Shown: one piece after another, positions 1 to 7,193 of the stretch
Layout of the letters: every line of letters starts with the position of its first letter
Numbering within the stretch: position 1 is the first letter of the stretch
IMG/VR virus record: IMGVR_UViG_3300009169_000121
Span: 1-21,020 of that record
Direction: 5' to 3' (one strand)
Length of the DNA: 21,020 nucleotides
Source: a virus
The notes under the pieces: generated by a model
Seen by the model: the letters and a program-made list of their open reading frames with translations, nothing else
Told to the model about the DNA's origin: nothing
Databases searched by the model: none
Translations under genes and position numbers: made by a program

Positions 1-62
1 CTAAATAGTAGGACTCTATGACTCTAGTCTCACTTACGAGGGCTGTGGAAATAAGGGTCCTG

Positions 63-72
63 TTCGCGCGAA
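63..72. other. CG-rich perfect palindrome TTCGCGCGAA (left copy)
   Basis: This 10-bp self-complementary sequence stands out in AT-rich DNA. The second copy is at 20949-20958 in the right inverted repeat. It sits next to the terminator hairpin and about 140 bp upstream of the small terminase gene, a region where cos or pac recognition sites often occur. Any role in packaging or end processing is inference. Confidence 0.5.
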
Positions 73-108
73 AAACCCCTCTATAGCTTTGGAGTCCTAG
101 AGGGGTTT
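73..108 (-). terminator. Terminator-like hairpin in the left inverted repeat, reading leftward
   Basis: An 11-bp perfect stem (73-83, AAACCCCTCTA, pairing with 98-108) surrounds a 14-nt loop. On the minus strand the stem runs into UUUUU followed by a CG-rich palindrome, so it suits termination of leftward transcription. No leftward gene lies inside the window, so here it would insulate against transcription leaving the module, or serve whatever lies to the left in a larger molecule. The loop also contains TAGCTTTG (84-91), which matches the Bacteroides -7 consensus TAnnTTTG, but no clear -33 element precedes it. Confidence 0.6.
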
Positions 109-123
109 ACATGAAACAACTAC

Positions 124-213
124 GTAACAACGAATCTCACGATTCCTTATATATATCCCGGTTCGCAAATCTGTTTTGTTTTCGGGGATAAATAAAATAA
201 ATGCTCCAAAAAT
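124..213 (+). promoter_or_regulatory. Leader upstream of the packaging operon
   Basis: This 90-base noncoding stretch lies between the inverted repeat and the first gene. It contains an imperfect hairpin: TATCCCG at 154-160 pairs with CGGGGATA at 183-190, with one bulged base and a 22-nt loop. A TA-rich tract at 149-156 and an 'aaataaaataaat' start-proximal leader follow the usual Bacteroidota pattern without a Shine-Dalgarno. The promoter for the late operon probably lies here or just outside, but I see no convincing -33/-7 pair. Confidence 0.35.
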
Positions 214-543
214 ATGTCCCTTAAAAAGATTATAACAGATTACTTAAAAGATAAAGACCTATACCATGAGTCTGATGAGATATTAGTGGATGAACTGGTC
301 TTTAATATAGACTTAGCAAAAGAGGCTAAAGAGGATATAAAGGCTAATGGGATAGAAGTTAATATAACTAGGGACCCAAAGAAAGAGCCATATTATATAA
401 AGAATAAGTCTATAGACATATATCAGCAGGCCCTTAAGAATCTACAGGGTCTATTTAGACAGTTAGCCCTGTCTCCAAGTGAACGTCAGAAACTAAAAAT
501 AGAGCTCTCCTCTAAAAAGGATGAGTTCGACGAGATATTTTAA
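214..543 (+). CDS. terS: Phage terminase small subunit (P27-like)
   Basis: This 109-aa protein would recognise phage DNA and recruit the large terminase to start packaging. Its pattern fits the P27-family small terminases: an N-terminal helical region (roughly residues 5-45), a central basic stretch with DPKKEPYYIKNKSI around residues 54-67, then a helix with LFRQLALSPSERQKL near residues 81-95. That LxLSPxxR-type C-terminal signature is typical of the family. It is the first gene of the operon, 3 bp before the next ATG and about 300 bp upstream of the large terminase, which is the expected order. The start has no Shine-Dalgarno; an internal ATG does not look better. Family assignment is by pattern recognition only. 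Confidence 0.85.
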   Translation: MSLKKIITDYLKDKDLYHESDEILVDELVFNIDLAKEAKEDIKANGIEVNITRDPKKEPYYIKNKSIDIYQQALKNLQGLFRQLALSPSERQKLKIELSSKKDEFDEIF

Positions 544-545
544 TT

Positions 546-767
546 ATGGAAAAGTCAGTAGAAACAATAGCGGATAAACCGATGTATACTAGGATTCCCA
601 CAGTAAGGCTTAGTATAGACAACTACTTAAGGGACCAGTTAATAGCTGAAGGAGTAGACCCAGATACTATAGTCTTCGAAACTGAAGAGCTTCCTAGAGA
701 TAGTAGATGTTGTAAAAAGATATTAGTAAAAGCCCATGGAACAACAACTGAAGAAGAGGGGTCTTAA
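546..767 (+). CDS. Hypothetical protein between the terminase subunits
   Basis: This 73-aa acidic protein is not recognised. It starts 3 bp after the small terminase stop (taattATG), so translation is probably coupled. Residues 15-35 contain a short segment (TRIPTVRLSIDNYLRDQLIA) that could form a strand followed by a helix. A Cys-Cys pair flanked by basic residues lies near residues 55-58. No membrane segment or signal peptide is seen. Small unknown proteins between terS and terL are common in phages and can be packaging accessories or HNH-like factors, but no HNH motif is visible here. The end of the gene overlaps the start of a 43-aa frame at 736. Confidence 0.65.
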   Translation: MEKSVETIADKPMYTRIPTVRLSIDNYLRDQLIAEGVDPDTIVFETEELPRDSRCCKKILVKAHGTTTEEEGS

Positions 768-867
768 TAAGCTCTATTATATGACTAAGGCTGCAGAGAG
801 TAAGAATATAGCCCATGCTATATTAATAGTTCACTTCGTAAGACACCTAGATAGATTATGCAATTAG
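736..867 (+). CDS. Small overlapping reading frame bridging to terL (43 aa)
   Basis: ATG at 736-738 lies inside the end of the 73-aa gene and the frame closes with TAG at 865-867, inside the start of the large terminase gene (ATG at 858). The 43-aa product begins MEQQLKKRGLNKLYYMTKAA. It is basic, with a likely helix (KNIAHAILIVHFVRHLDRL) towards its end. It fills the only gap between the two neighbours and overlaps both, by 32 and 10 bases, which is the geometry of a translation-coupled phage gene. Against it are the short length and the lack of any recognised family. It may be a real small packaging accessory or simply an open frame. Confidence 0.5.
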   Translation: MEQQLKKRGLNKLYYMTKAAESKNIAHAILIVHFVRHLDRLCN

Positions 868-2522
868 AAGAATATGTAAAGAGATGCTGGGACCTAGTAG
901 AGGAGTATATTACAGGAGTAACGAATGAAACTATAATAACTAATAAATGGGTTAAGCTCTCTGTAAAGAACTTCTTAAAAGACCTGAACAGAGAAGACCT
1001 CGAATATAGAACTGAAGCAGTAGATAGAGTCTTCAAGTTTTTCTATTTCATACGGATTAATAAATCCAATAGATATTCCAGGTTCGAACCACTTCCTTTC
1101 CAAGCTTTCATACTAGCGGCTCTGTTCGGGTTTTTTTATAAGAAGACAGGTAAGAGAAGATATAAGTATGTCTTTCTCTTTATGGCCCGAAAGAACGGTA
1201 AGAGCGTTTTTTCAGCAGCTCTGCAGCTATACTTCTTAGTCGCAGATGGAGTAGCAGACCCTCAGTCTTTACTATTAGCCTCTACAAGAGAACAGGCCTC
1301 TATATGTCTGGAATATGCTACAGGTATAATAAACAACTCTCCTGCTCTTTCTAAGCGACTGGAAGCTCAAAGATATAAAATCATATTTAGGGATAGAACT
1401 AAAGGAGGATTTAGTAAGACCTTAGCCTCTATAGCTCATAAGCTAGATGGATATTCTGCAAATGGAGCTATATTAGATGAGATACACAGCTACCCCGACG
1501 ACAAGCTTTTTAATGTTGTAAAGTCCTCGACCTTAGCTAGGGAGAATCCTATGCTCTTTCTTATATCTACGGCTGGATATAGTCTAACCTCTTTCTGCTA
1601 TAACTTTCTTCTATATTCTAAGAACGTTCTTAATGGAGATATAGTAGATGACACGCTATTTCCAATGCTATACTGTATAGATGACAATGACGATTATAAA
1701 GACCCTTCGGTATGGATTAAGGCTAATCCTGCTTTAGGAGAGATAAATCACTTAGACGACCTACTTAGCGAGTTTAATCAGAGTAAATACTCAAAGACCC
1801 AAATAGATAACTTTCTTACTAAACACTTAAACATATTTGTCGACCAGGAGAGAGCCTGGATTCCTAACGAAACCTTAACGAAGTCTATTCGAGACTTCGA
1901 TGAGAAGGAGCTATACGGTAAGGAATGCTATATAGGAGTGGATTTATCTTCAACGAGAGACCTAACAGCCCTAGTATGCTTAATTCCGAATCAGGATAAA
2001 TACTATGTTCTTCCTTATTTCTTCATGGCTAATAATGCAGAGAAGTTTTTAAGAAGTGGAGGAGTCAACTTAAAGACATGGATAGAAGAAGGATTCGTTA
2101 CTCTATGTCAGACTCCGACGGTGGATTACGATTTAATAGCTGAGAAGTTTAGGGAACTAAATGACAAGTTCGATATTCGACTATGTTCGTATGACCCTTA
2201 TAATATAGCTTCTATAATAAACAAGCTATATGAAATAGGTATACCAATGGGTCCTTTCGAACAGAGAGCTATTCGTTTTAATGAGCCTCTTAAGAAACTG
2301 GAAAAAGAGTTTTTCAATGAGAATATAATAATGAAAAGCCCAGTTATAAAATGGAACATAAACAACGCTATTTTACAAAGGGACCAAAACGGGAACATAA
2401 AAATGGATAAGAACCGCTCTCTCGATAGTATAGATGGAGCCGTAGCTTTAGGAATGGCGATGGGAGCTTATGAACAGACAAACAGGGGGACACTAATAAA
2501 ATCGAATCTTTGGAATAACTAA
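858..2522 (+). CDS. terL: Terminase large subunit (packaging ATPase and nuclease)
   Basis: This 554-aa protein is the DNA-packaging motor and headful or cos nuclease that docks on the portal. The N-terminal ATPase has a Walker A-type loop ARKNGKS (residues 110-116), a Walker B motif AILDEIH (204-210, with D207-E208) and a coupling motif STAG (237-240). The C-terminal RNase H-like nuclease shows the three expected acidic positions: D362 (GVDLSSTRDLTALV), D446 (CSYDPYN) and D526 (SIDGAVALGMA). Length and order of motifs fit Terminase_1-type large subunits of HK97-like siphoviruses. It overlaps the preceding 43-aa frame by 10 bases and sits 25 bases before the portal gene. No truncation or missing residue is seen. 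Confidence 0.97.
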   Translation: MQLEEYVKRCWDLVEEYITGVTNETIITNKWVKLSVKNFLKDLNREDLEYRTEAVDRVFKFFYFIRINKSNRYSRFEPLPFQAFILAALFGFFYKKTGKRRYKYVFLFMARKNGKSVFSAALQLYFLVADGVADPQSLLLASTREQASICLEYATGIINNSPALSKRLEAQRYKIIFRDRTKGGFSKTLASIAHKLDGYSANGAILDEIHSYPDDKLFNVVKSSTLARENPMLFLISTAGYSLTSFCYNFLLYSKNVLNGDIVDDTLFPMLYCIDDNDDYKDPSVWIKANPALGEINHLDDLLSEFNQSKYSKTQIDNFLTKHLNIFVDQERAWIPNETLTKSIRDFDEKELYGKECYIGVDLSSTRDLTALVCLIPNQDKYYVLPYFFMANNAEKFLRSGGVNLKTWIEEGFVTLCQTPTVDYDLIAEKFRELNDKFDIRLCSYDPYNIASIINKLYEIGIPMGPFEQRAIRFNEPLKKLEKEFFNENIIMKSPVIKWNINNAILQRDQNGNIKMDKNRSLDSIDGAVALGMAMGAYEQTNRGTLIKSNLWNN

Positions 2523-2547
2523 TATATAGTAAAATAACTACTTAAAG

Positions 2548-3858
2548 ATGTTCGAAAATATAAAAAGACAATTAAGTTATGTCTTCGGAGGAGGCTCAAG
2601 TCAGCCAAGTATGGTTTTAGGAACTAACGAAACATATATAGACCAGGTTTTGGACCCTTTACGTATGGGGAATAAAAGAAATACCTTCCAAAACTCTGAT
2701 GCTGAAAAGGTAGCTACATGTATGACGGCTATAAAGGTTTTAGGAGATACTATGGGGCGTCTTCCTATAAATGTATACCAAACGACAGACTCAGGAAACC
2801 AAGTAGATAAGTCAGATTATAGATATGACCTACTTCACTTTTCGCCAGATGGAATAATAACTTCCCAGGCTTTTTTCTCAGCGCTAGAATATAACAGGAA
2901 TCTTAAAGGAAACGCCTTCGCTAGAATACATAGAGACCGTATGTCTGGAGACGTTATATCTCTGGAGCTTATTCCTTCTAATTATGTCGGGGGATATAAA
3001 ATGGTCCGGGGACAACTATATTATATAGTTTACCTAAAGAAGGAAAACGGGAGCACAAAGGAGACCGTTATTAACTCCCAAGATATGCTTCACTTTAAGA
3101 TGGTGACGAAAAATGGGATATGGGGGATAAACCCTATAGAAGCTCAACGTCTTAATCTCTCAACTTTATGGAAAGCTAAGAATACAGTAGATGTTTTTTA
3201 TGAAAACAATGCTTTCTCCCCTCTAGTCTTAAAATCGGTTATTCCTGACCAGGCTTTCCAAAAGCAGTTCTCAGAAGCAATGGAGGGATTCAAGAATAAT
3301 AATGCTGGAGTTCCTAATGCAGGGACCCTTATAAAACTTCCACCCTTCACAGAAATACAGCAGCTCACAATGGACCCTGTAGATTCTAAGTTTATAGAAT
3401 CTCAAAAGTTCGATACAACTCAAATAGCTGCTTTCTATGGAGTTCCTCCAGATATGGTGGGGGTTTACGAATACTCCAAATATAATAACGTAGAGCAGGC
3501 TCAGCTAAACTTCAAGGTTAATACGGTAGCTTCTATAGCTCGTATGTATAGACAAGAGCTGGAAATGAAACTCTTAACCTCAGAAGAGAGAAAGGCTGGA
3601 AAGAGTATAGAGTTCGTTACTCAGGCCCTAGTAGAAACGGATATTGTAACAAGAAGCAACTATTATAGGACTATGCAGGACTTAGGAGTTATGACGCCTA
3701 ACCAGATAGCTCTATTAGAAGGACTTCCTACTTTCCCTGAAGGAGATAAACACTATATGTCAAGTCAAACTCTTCCTATAGAGGATAGGGACTCTAATAA
3801 AGCGGCTCCTCCTGAACCCGAACAAGGGGATGAAGAGCAAGAAAATATAAACGAATAA
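2548..3858 (+). CDS. Portal protein (HK97 type)
   Basis: This 436-aa protein would form the dodecameric ring at one capsid vertex through which DNA enters and leaves and to which the tail joins. The pattern matches the HK97-like portal family: an early segment with VATCMTAIKVLGDTMGRLPI (about residues 55-75), a central region with GIWGINPIEAQRL (about 190-202), and FYGVPPDMVGVYEYSKYNNVEQ (about 295-317). The last motif is very typical of this family. The C-terminus is acidic and low in complexity (PPEPEQGDEEQENINE), likely flexible. It lies between terL and the prohead protease, the canonical position. Confidence 0.95.
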   Translation: MFENIKRQLSYVFGGGSSQPSMVLGTNETYIDQVLDPLRMGNKRNTFQNSDAEKVATCMTAIKVLGDTMGRLPINVYQTTDSGNQVDKSDYRYDLLHFSPDGIITSQAFFSALEYNRNLKGNAFARIHRDRMSGDVISLELIPSNYVGGYKMVRGQLYYIVYLKKENGSTKETVINSQDMLHFKMVTKNGIWGINPIEAQRLNLSTLWKAKNTVDVFYENNAFSPLVLKSVIPDQAFQKQFSEAMEGFKNNNAGVPNAGTLIKLPPFTEIQQLTMDPVDSKFIESQKFDTTQIAAFYGVPPDMVGVYEYSKYNNVEQAQLNFKVNTVASIARMYRQELEMKLLTSEERKAGKSIEFVTQALVETDIVTRSNYYRTMQDLGVMTPNQIALLEGLPTFPEGDKHYMSSQTLPIEDRDSNKAAPPEPEQGDEEQENINE

Positions 3859-3897
3859 ATAGATATATGCCTCTAATATATCTCTATATTTAAGATT

Positions 3898-4716
3898 ATG
3901 CAAAATAAATCTAATAACATGAAATATAATAAGATTCAAGAGAGGGTCTACAATAGTAAGGACCTTCAAATAAGAGCGGTAGAGGATGAAAGCAAAGGAA
4001 TGGTTCTAGAAGGATATGCCGCCTTATATAATGTTCGTTCTCAATTACTATTTAATCAGTTCTATGAAACAATCGAGAGAGGAGCTTTCGATAAAGTTCT
4101 GAAGAACAAAGAGTTAGACGTGGTTCTTAACTTTAACCATAACAATTCCCAGATAATGGGAAGAACGGTAAATGGAACCCTTACTCTAAGTTCAGACGAT
4201 ACTGGTTTATTCTTTAGAGCGACACTCCCTGACACAAGCTATGCGAAAGACGTTTATAGCTTAGTAAAAAGAGGCGATTTATTTCAAAACTCCTTCGCCT
4301 TTCTCCCTTCTAAAAGAGGTTATAGGTCTGATAAAGCCGAAGACGGAACGGACCTATATGTTGTAACAGAAGTTCAGACGCTTCGTGACGTGGCCGTAGT
4401 TACTTTTCCTGCGTATAGCGCAACTAGAGTAAAAGCTCGTCAACTAGTAGACCCCGAAACAGGTGAAGAAATACCTGCTGTAGAGGTAGCTGAAGAAGCT
4501 CTTAAAGAAGTTATGGATTTAGTCTCTCAACTTCAAGAAAAACTTATGGCCCTTAAGCCAGAGGAAGAACCTGAAGAAGAGCCTGAAGAGGAACCTACAG
4601 AAGAACCCGCTCCTGAAGAGGAACCGGGGGAGGAAGAAGAAGAGGATGCAAATAGAAAGCTGACCGAAATATATAAAAAGCGAATGAAAATCGTTAAACT
4701 CAAATATGTAAAATAA
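3898..4716 (+). CDS. Prohead maturation protease (HK97/U35 type) with acidic tail
   Basis: This 272-aa serine protease would cleave capsid precursors during head maturation. The domain spans roughly residues 14-180: VLEGYAALYNV (36-46), the histidine motif LNFNHNNSQIMGRT with H81, the nucleophile motif GDLFQNSFAF with S132, and the closing strand VQTLRDVAVVTFPAYSAT (159-176), consistent with the HK97 protease fold. Residues 200-250 add a predicted helix followed by EEEP-type repeats, then a strongly basic end (KKRMKIVKLKYVK). That tail is not needed for catalysis and may act as a scaffold-like tether. ATG at 3898 is used; M8 at 3919 is an alternative start with an equally A/T-rich leader. Confidence 0.92.
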   Translation: MQNKSNNMKYNKIQERVYNSKDLQIRAVEDESKGMVLEGYAALYNVRSQLLFNQFYETIERGAFDKVLKNKELDVVLNFNHNNSQIMGRTVNGTLTLSSDDTGLFFRATLPDTSYAKDVYSLVKRGDLFQNSFAFLPSKRGYRSDKAEDGTDLYVVTEVQTLRDVAVVTFPAYSATRVKARQLVDPETGEEIPAVEVAEEALKEVMDLVSQLQEKLMALKPEEEPEEEPEEEPTEEPAPEEEPGEEEEEDANRKLTEIYKKRMKIVKLKYVK

Positions 4717-4727
4717 ATAAATCAAAA

Positions 4728-5822
4728 ATGAAAACACTCAAAGACTTAAAAGCTGAAAGGTCCCAGTTCATAACCAGGATGGAAGAAATCACTGGCCAAG
4801 ATATGACCGATAAGCTACGTTCAGAATGGGACGGACTTAATGAAAAAGTAGAAGGTCTCTCTAAAGACATAGAAAGATTAGAGAAGCAGGAAGAACTAAA
4901 CAAGAGAATGGTTAATTCAAATACCGTAGAGGAAAAGGAAGAATCCAAATCACTCGGAGCTCAGTTCAGAGACTTCTTAATCGACGCTGTCGAAAGGGGT
5001 GGAACTTCTAAGTTTTCCCTAAGGGCTGACCCTATTCTTTCAAGCACAACTACAGCAGTTATTAATAAAGAAGTTAATAACTCAGTAGATATTTTAGTTT
5101 CTCCAGGTGAAGCTTTTTTAAGAGAGCTAGGAGTTACTTTCTACCCAGGACTAGTAGGAAACTTCGTTATTCCTGCAATGGCTGAAGATTTAGCAACCTT
5201 CCCAGGTGAAGATGCAAGCGCAGCCTCTGCAGATATGACTCCAGAAGCTCTTACTTTAGCAGCTAGAAGGCTTACTCACTTCCAGGGCGTTACAAGAGAA
5301 ACCTTAGCACAGACAAATCCTGCTATTTACAATGGAATCGTTCAGAATCTAGTAAACGGTTTTTGGAAAGCTGTAGCAAACGACCTCTTCGACACTCTAG
5401 AAGCTGATGCTGCTACTCAGATAGGCGGTTTCGGAGGTGGACCTGTAGTATACAGAGATTTAGTTAACATGGAAGCTTCCATAGGAGGTCTTTCTGTAAA
5501 TACTCCTGCATACGTTACAACTCCTGCAGTTAAGGCTTACTTAAAGCAAACTGTAGAATCCACGTATGGAAAGAACATATGGATGGATGAGGAGATTAAT
5601 GGCTATAAGGCTTATGGCGTTCCCGCTGCTAATACTGACAAGATTTACTTCGGTGACTGGTCAAGAACAGCAGTAGGTTCATGGGGGAATCTAGAAATAA
5701 TCGTAGACCCTTATACTAAAGCTAAACAGGGTGAAATCGTTCTTACTATTGTAGGTCTAGTAGATACTGGATGTTTCAATAAGAGAGCTTTCGCTATTAT
5801 GACTGATGCTTCAGTAGTTTAA
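4728..5822 (+). CDS. Major capsid protein (HK97 fold)
   Basis: This 364-aa protein forms the icosahedral shell. Residues 1-65 are charged and heptad-like (LKAERSQFITRMEEITGQ, then LNEKVEGLSKDIERLEKQEE), matching the coiled-coil delta/scaffold region of HK97-type capsid proteins that is normally removed by the prohead protease encoded just upstream. The rest shows the Phage_capsid pattern: FVIPAMAEDLATFPGE, ALTLAARRLTHFQGVTRETL and the late GEIVLTIVGLVDTGCFNKRAFA. Cleavage probably falls between residues 65 and 105, but the exact site cannot be read from the sequence. The gene is 12 bp after the protease and followed by a terminator-like hairpin, as expected for a highly expressed gene. Confidence 0.95.
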   Translation: MKTLKDLKAERSQFITRMEEITGQDMTDKLRSEWDGLNEKVEGLSKDIERLEKQEELNKRMVNSNTVEEKEESKSLGAQFRDFLIDAVERGGTSKFSLRADPILSSTTTAVINKEVNNSVDILVSPGEAFLRELGVTFYPGLVGNFVIPAMAEDLATFPGEDASAASADMTPEALTLAARRLTHFQGVTRETLAQTNPAIYNGIVQNLVNGFWKAVANDLFDTLEADAATQIGGFGGGPVVYRDLVNMEASIGGLSVNTPAYVTTPAVKAYLKQTVESTYGKNIWMDEEINGYKAYGVPAANTDKIYFGDWSRTAVGSWGNLEIIVDPYTKAKQGEIVLTIVGLVDTGCFNKRAFAIMTDASVV

Positions 5823-5832
5823 TCTATTTTGG

Positions 5833-5860
5833 AAGGGGGGCTAATAACTCCCCTTTCTTA
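5833..5860 (+). terminator. Terminator-like hairpin after the capsid gene
   Basis: AAGGGGGG (5833-5840) pairs with CTCCCCTT (5848-5855), eight pairs including one G-U, around a 7-nt loop, followed by TCTTA. The U tract is short, so partial termination is more likely than a full stop. It starts 11 bases after the capsid stop codon and 21 bases before the next start. Confidence 0.6.
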
Positions 5861-5875
5861 AAATAACTTCTAGAA

Positions 5876-6406
5876 ATGGCTATTCCAGTTAAAACAAAAA
5901 GCTCGTGGCCTGTTTCTCTTTCTGAAGCTAAAAGACACTTAAGGGTGGATGAGGACTTTCATGATGATGATGACTATATCTCAGTCTTAATTCAAGCAGC
6001 AACAGAAAAAGCAGAAAGGTATATCGGAAAAGACATAGCAGAAACTACTTCTGTTCAGGCTCTATATGACTTCCTAGGGAGCTATTTATGGATTCCGGAA
6101 GGAAACTTCCGTTCTTTAGATTATGCTGTAACAGATACTTCTGTTTATGCAACTATATCTAAAACAGATATAAGATATAATGGAGTTTATATAGAGTTCG
6201 ATACTTCTTATGATGCAGACCCGTTAACTATTTCATATTCAACTGGTTATACAGAAGGGGAATGTCCCCCCTCTATTAAACAAGCCGTTTTAATAAAAAT
6301 AGCTGACCTCTTCGATATAGACAGGCAAAGCTATACAGAGGGAAGTATAAAAGAGAGCAAAGCCTTCGAATACCTTTTGGATTCGTTTCGCTTAGTAGAG
6401 TTTTAA
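5876..6406 (+). CDS. Head-tail connector (gp6-like / phiE125 gp8-like)
   Basis: This 176-aa protein likely forms the first adaptor ring beneath the portal. The N-terminus shows the family pattern PVSLSEAKRHLRVDEDFHDDDDYISVLIQAATEKAERYIGK (about residues 12-52), a helical region with an acidic cluster, followed by beta-rich sequence (residues 75-135) and a closing helix (PPSIKQAVLIKIADLFDIDR, about 137-156). Position straight after the capsid gene is standard for gp6-type connectors. The next gene starts 3 bases after its stop. Confidence 0.85.
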   Translation: MAIPVKTKSSWPVSLSEAKRHLRVDEDFHDDDDYISVLIQAATEKAERYIGKDIAETTSVQALYDFLGSYLWIPEGNFRSLDYAVTDTSVYATISKTDIRYNGVYIEFDTSYDADPLTISYSTGYTEGECPPSIKQAVLIKIADLFDIDRQSYTEGSIKESKAFEYLLDSFRLVEF

Positions 6407-6409
6407 GAT

Positions 6410-6739
6410 ATGATAACCAGTAAGTTAAGCAAACAGATAACTATAGAGAAGGAATCAACTTCTACTAATAGAGTGGGAACGCCTCAGGAGAGTTATACTT
6501 TTCTAAAGGATACTTATGCGGATATTTATATTCAAGCCGTTACTACTCAATACTCAACCACTGGTTCGCTTCCTTTCTCCCAAACAGTCTTTACAATAAG
6601 ATATGATGAAGACGTGGATTACAAATGTAGATTAATCTATAATAATAACTATTTCAAAATAGAAAGTATAGAGGAGATAGGCCGTAAACACTGGATGAGA
6701 ATAAGATGCATAGTCTGGGAAAGAGCAACAAACTATTAA
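6410..6739 (+). CDS. Head-tail adaptor / joining protein (SPP1 gp16-like)
   Basis: This 109-aa beta-rich protein resembles the phage head-tail joining family, which seals the connector after DNA packaging. Typical elements are the early strand KLSKQITIEKESTSTNRVGTP (residues 4-24), the aromatic-polar centre (YADIYIQAVTTQYSTTGS), and the ending YNNNYFKIESIEEIGRKHW, where a residue of the 'Y.I..i...dr..w' type closes the barrel. The gene is spaced 3 bases from the previous gene and 1 base from the next, so the four connector genes form a coupled block. Confidence 0.8.
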   Translation: MITSKLSKQITIEKESTSTNRVGTPQESYTFLKDTYADIYIQAVTTQYSTTGSLPFSQTVFTIRYDEDVDYKCRLIYNNNYFKIESIEEIGRKHWMRIRCIVWERATNY

Positions 6740-6740
6740 G

Positions 6741-7193
6741 ATGGAAACAGGGAACTTAGAGGGATATGATGAGATACTCAAACTGCTTCAGGAACTAGGA
6801 AACGACAAGGCGATTAATGAGATTCTTAAAAAATCTAATAGGGATATAATAACCCCCTTAAGAAATGAGATGGCTTCTTCTCTGTCCTATGCTCCATGGT
6901 TAAAAAAGGAGATTAGAGTAAGAGCAGCTAAGGTGGATGGACAAAGTCACCCTAATGCAGTTATGGTAGGGCCTACGTCAGATTCTTTTCTTATTCGTTT
7001 TTTGGATAAGGGAACTGTAGAAAGATATACAAAAGCAGGAAGATATGCTGGTAAGATTACTGGGAAACATGAAATAGAGCCTTTCTTCGATAATAAAGCT
7101 CCTAAAATACAAAAGGATGCTGCAAAAGAATATGGAGAAGCTCTAGTGAAGCAAACAGAAAAATATACTAAAAAAATAACTAAAAAGAAATGA
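6741..7193 (+). CDS. HK97 gp10-like neck / tail-completion protein
   Basis: This 150-aa protein fits the HK97 gp10 family found between the head-tail adaptor and the tail terminator. An N-terminal helix (GYDEILKLLQELGNDKAINEILKKSN, residues 8-33) is followed by the alanine/basic region with LKKEIRVRAAK (54-64), SHPNAVMVGPTSDSFLIRFLDKGT (71-94) and a polar stretch ending in a lysine-rich tail (KYTKKITKKK). The 'FLIRFLDKGTVERY' segment is characteristic of the family, where 'lE.GT' is usual. It overlaps the next gene in an ATGA arrangement. Confidence 0.8.
   Translation: METGNLEGYDEILKLLQELGNDKAINEILKKSNRDIITPLRNEMASSLSYAPWLKKEIRVRAAKVDGQSHPNAVMVGPTSDSFLIRFLDKGTVERYTKAGRYAGKITGKHEIEPFFDNKAPKIQKDAAKEYGEALVKQTEKYTKKITKKK

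Larger units (their letters stand above)
1..123. repeat. Left terminal inverted repeat (123 bp, perfect)
   Basis: Bases 1-123 are the exact reverse complement of 20898-21020. Identity holds to the last base of each end and stops at position 124, where g follows on this side and the other copy diverges. The repeat carries a 10-bp palindrome TTCGCGCGAA (63-72) and a terminator-like hairpin (73-108). It ends directly upstream of the leader of the small terminase gene. It could be a true terminal repeat of a linear molecule, half of a telomere-like palindrome, or an internal inverted repeat of a larger genome at which assembly stopped. The sequence alone does not separate these. Confidence 0.97.

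Noticed and set aside
124-213. tRNA or riboswitch in the leader
   Set aside because: Only one imperfect hairpin is present; no cloverleaf or conserved aptamer core was found. I saw no tRNA elsewhere in the window.
4519-4948. Minus-strand Phe/Leu/Ser-rich open frames opposite the protease and capsid genes
   Set aside because: They are the antisense of the EEEP repeats and the capsid coiled coil, with compositions explained by that; no independent start context or family pattern.
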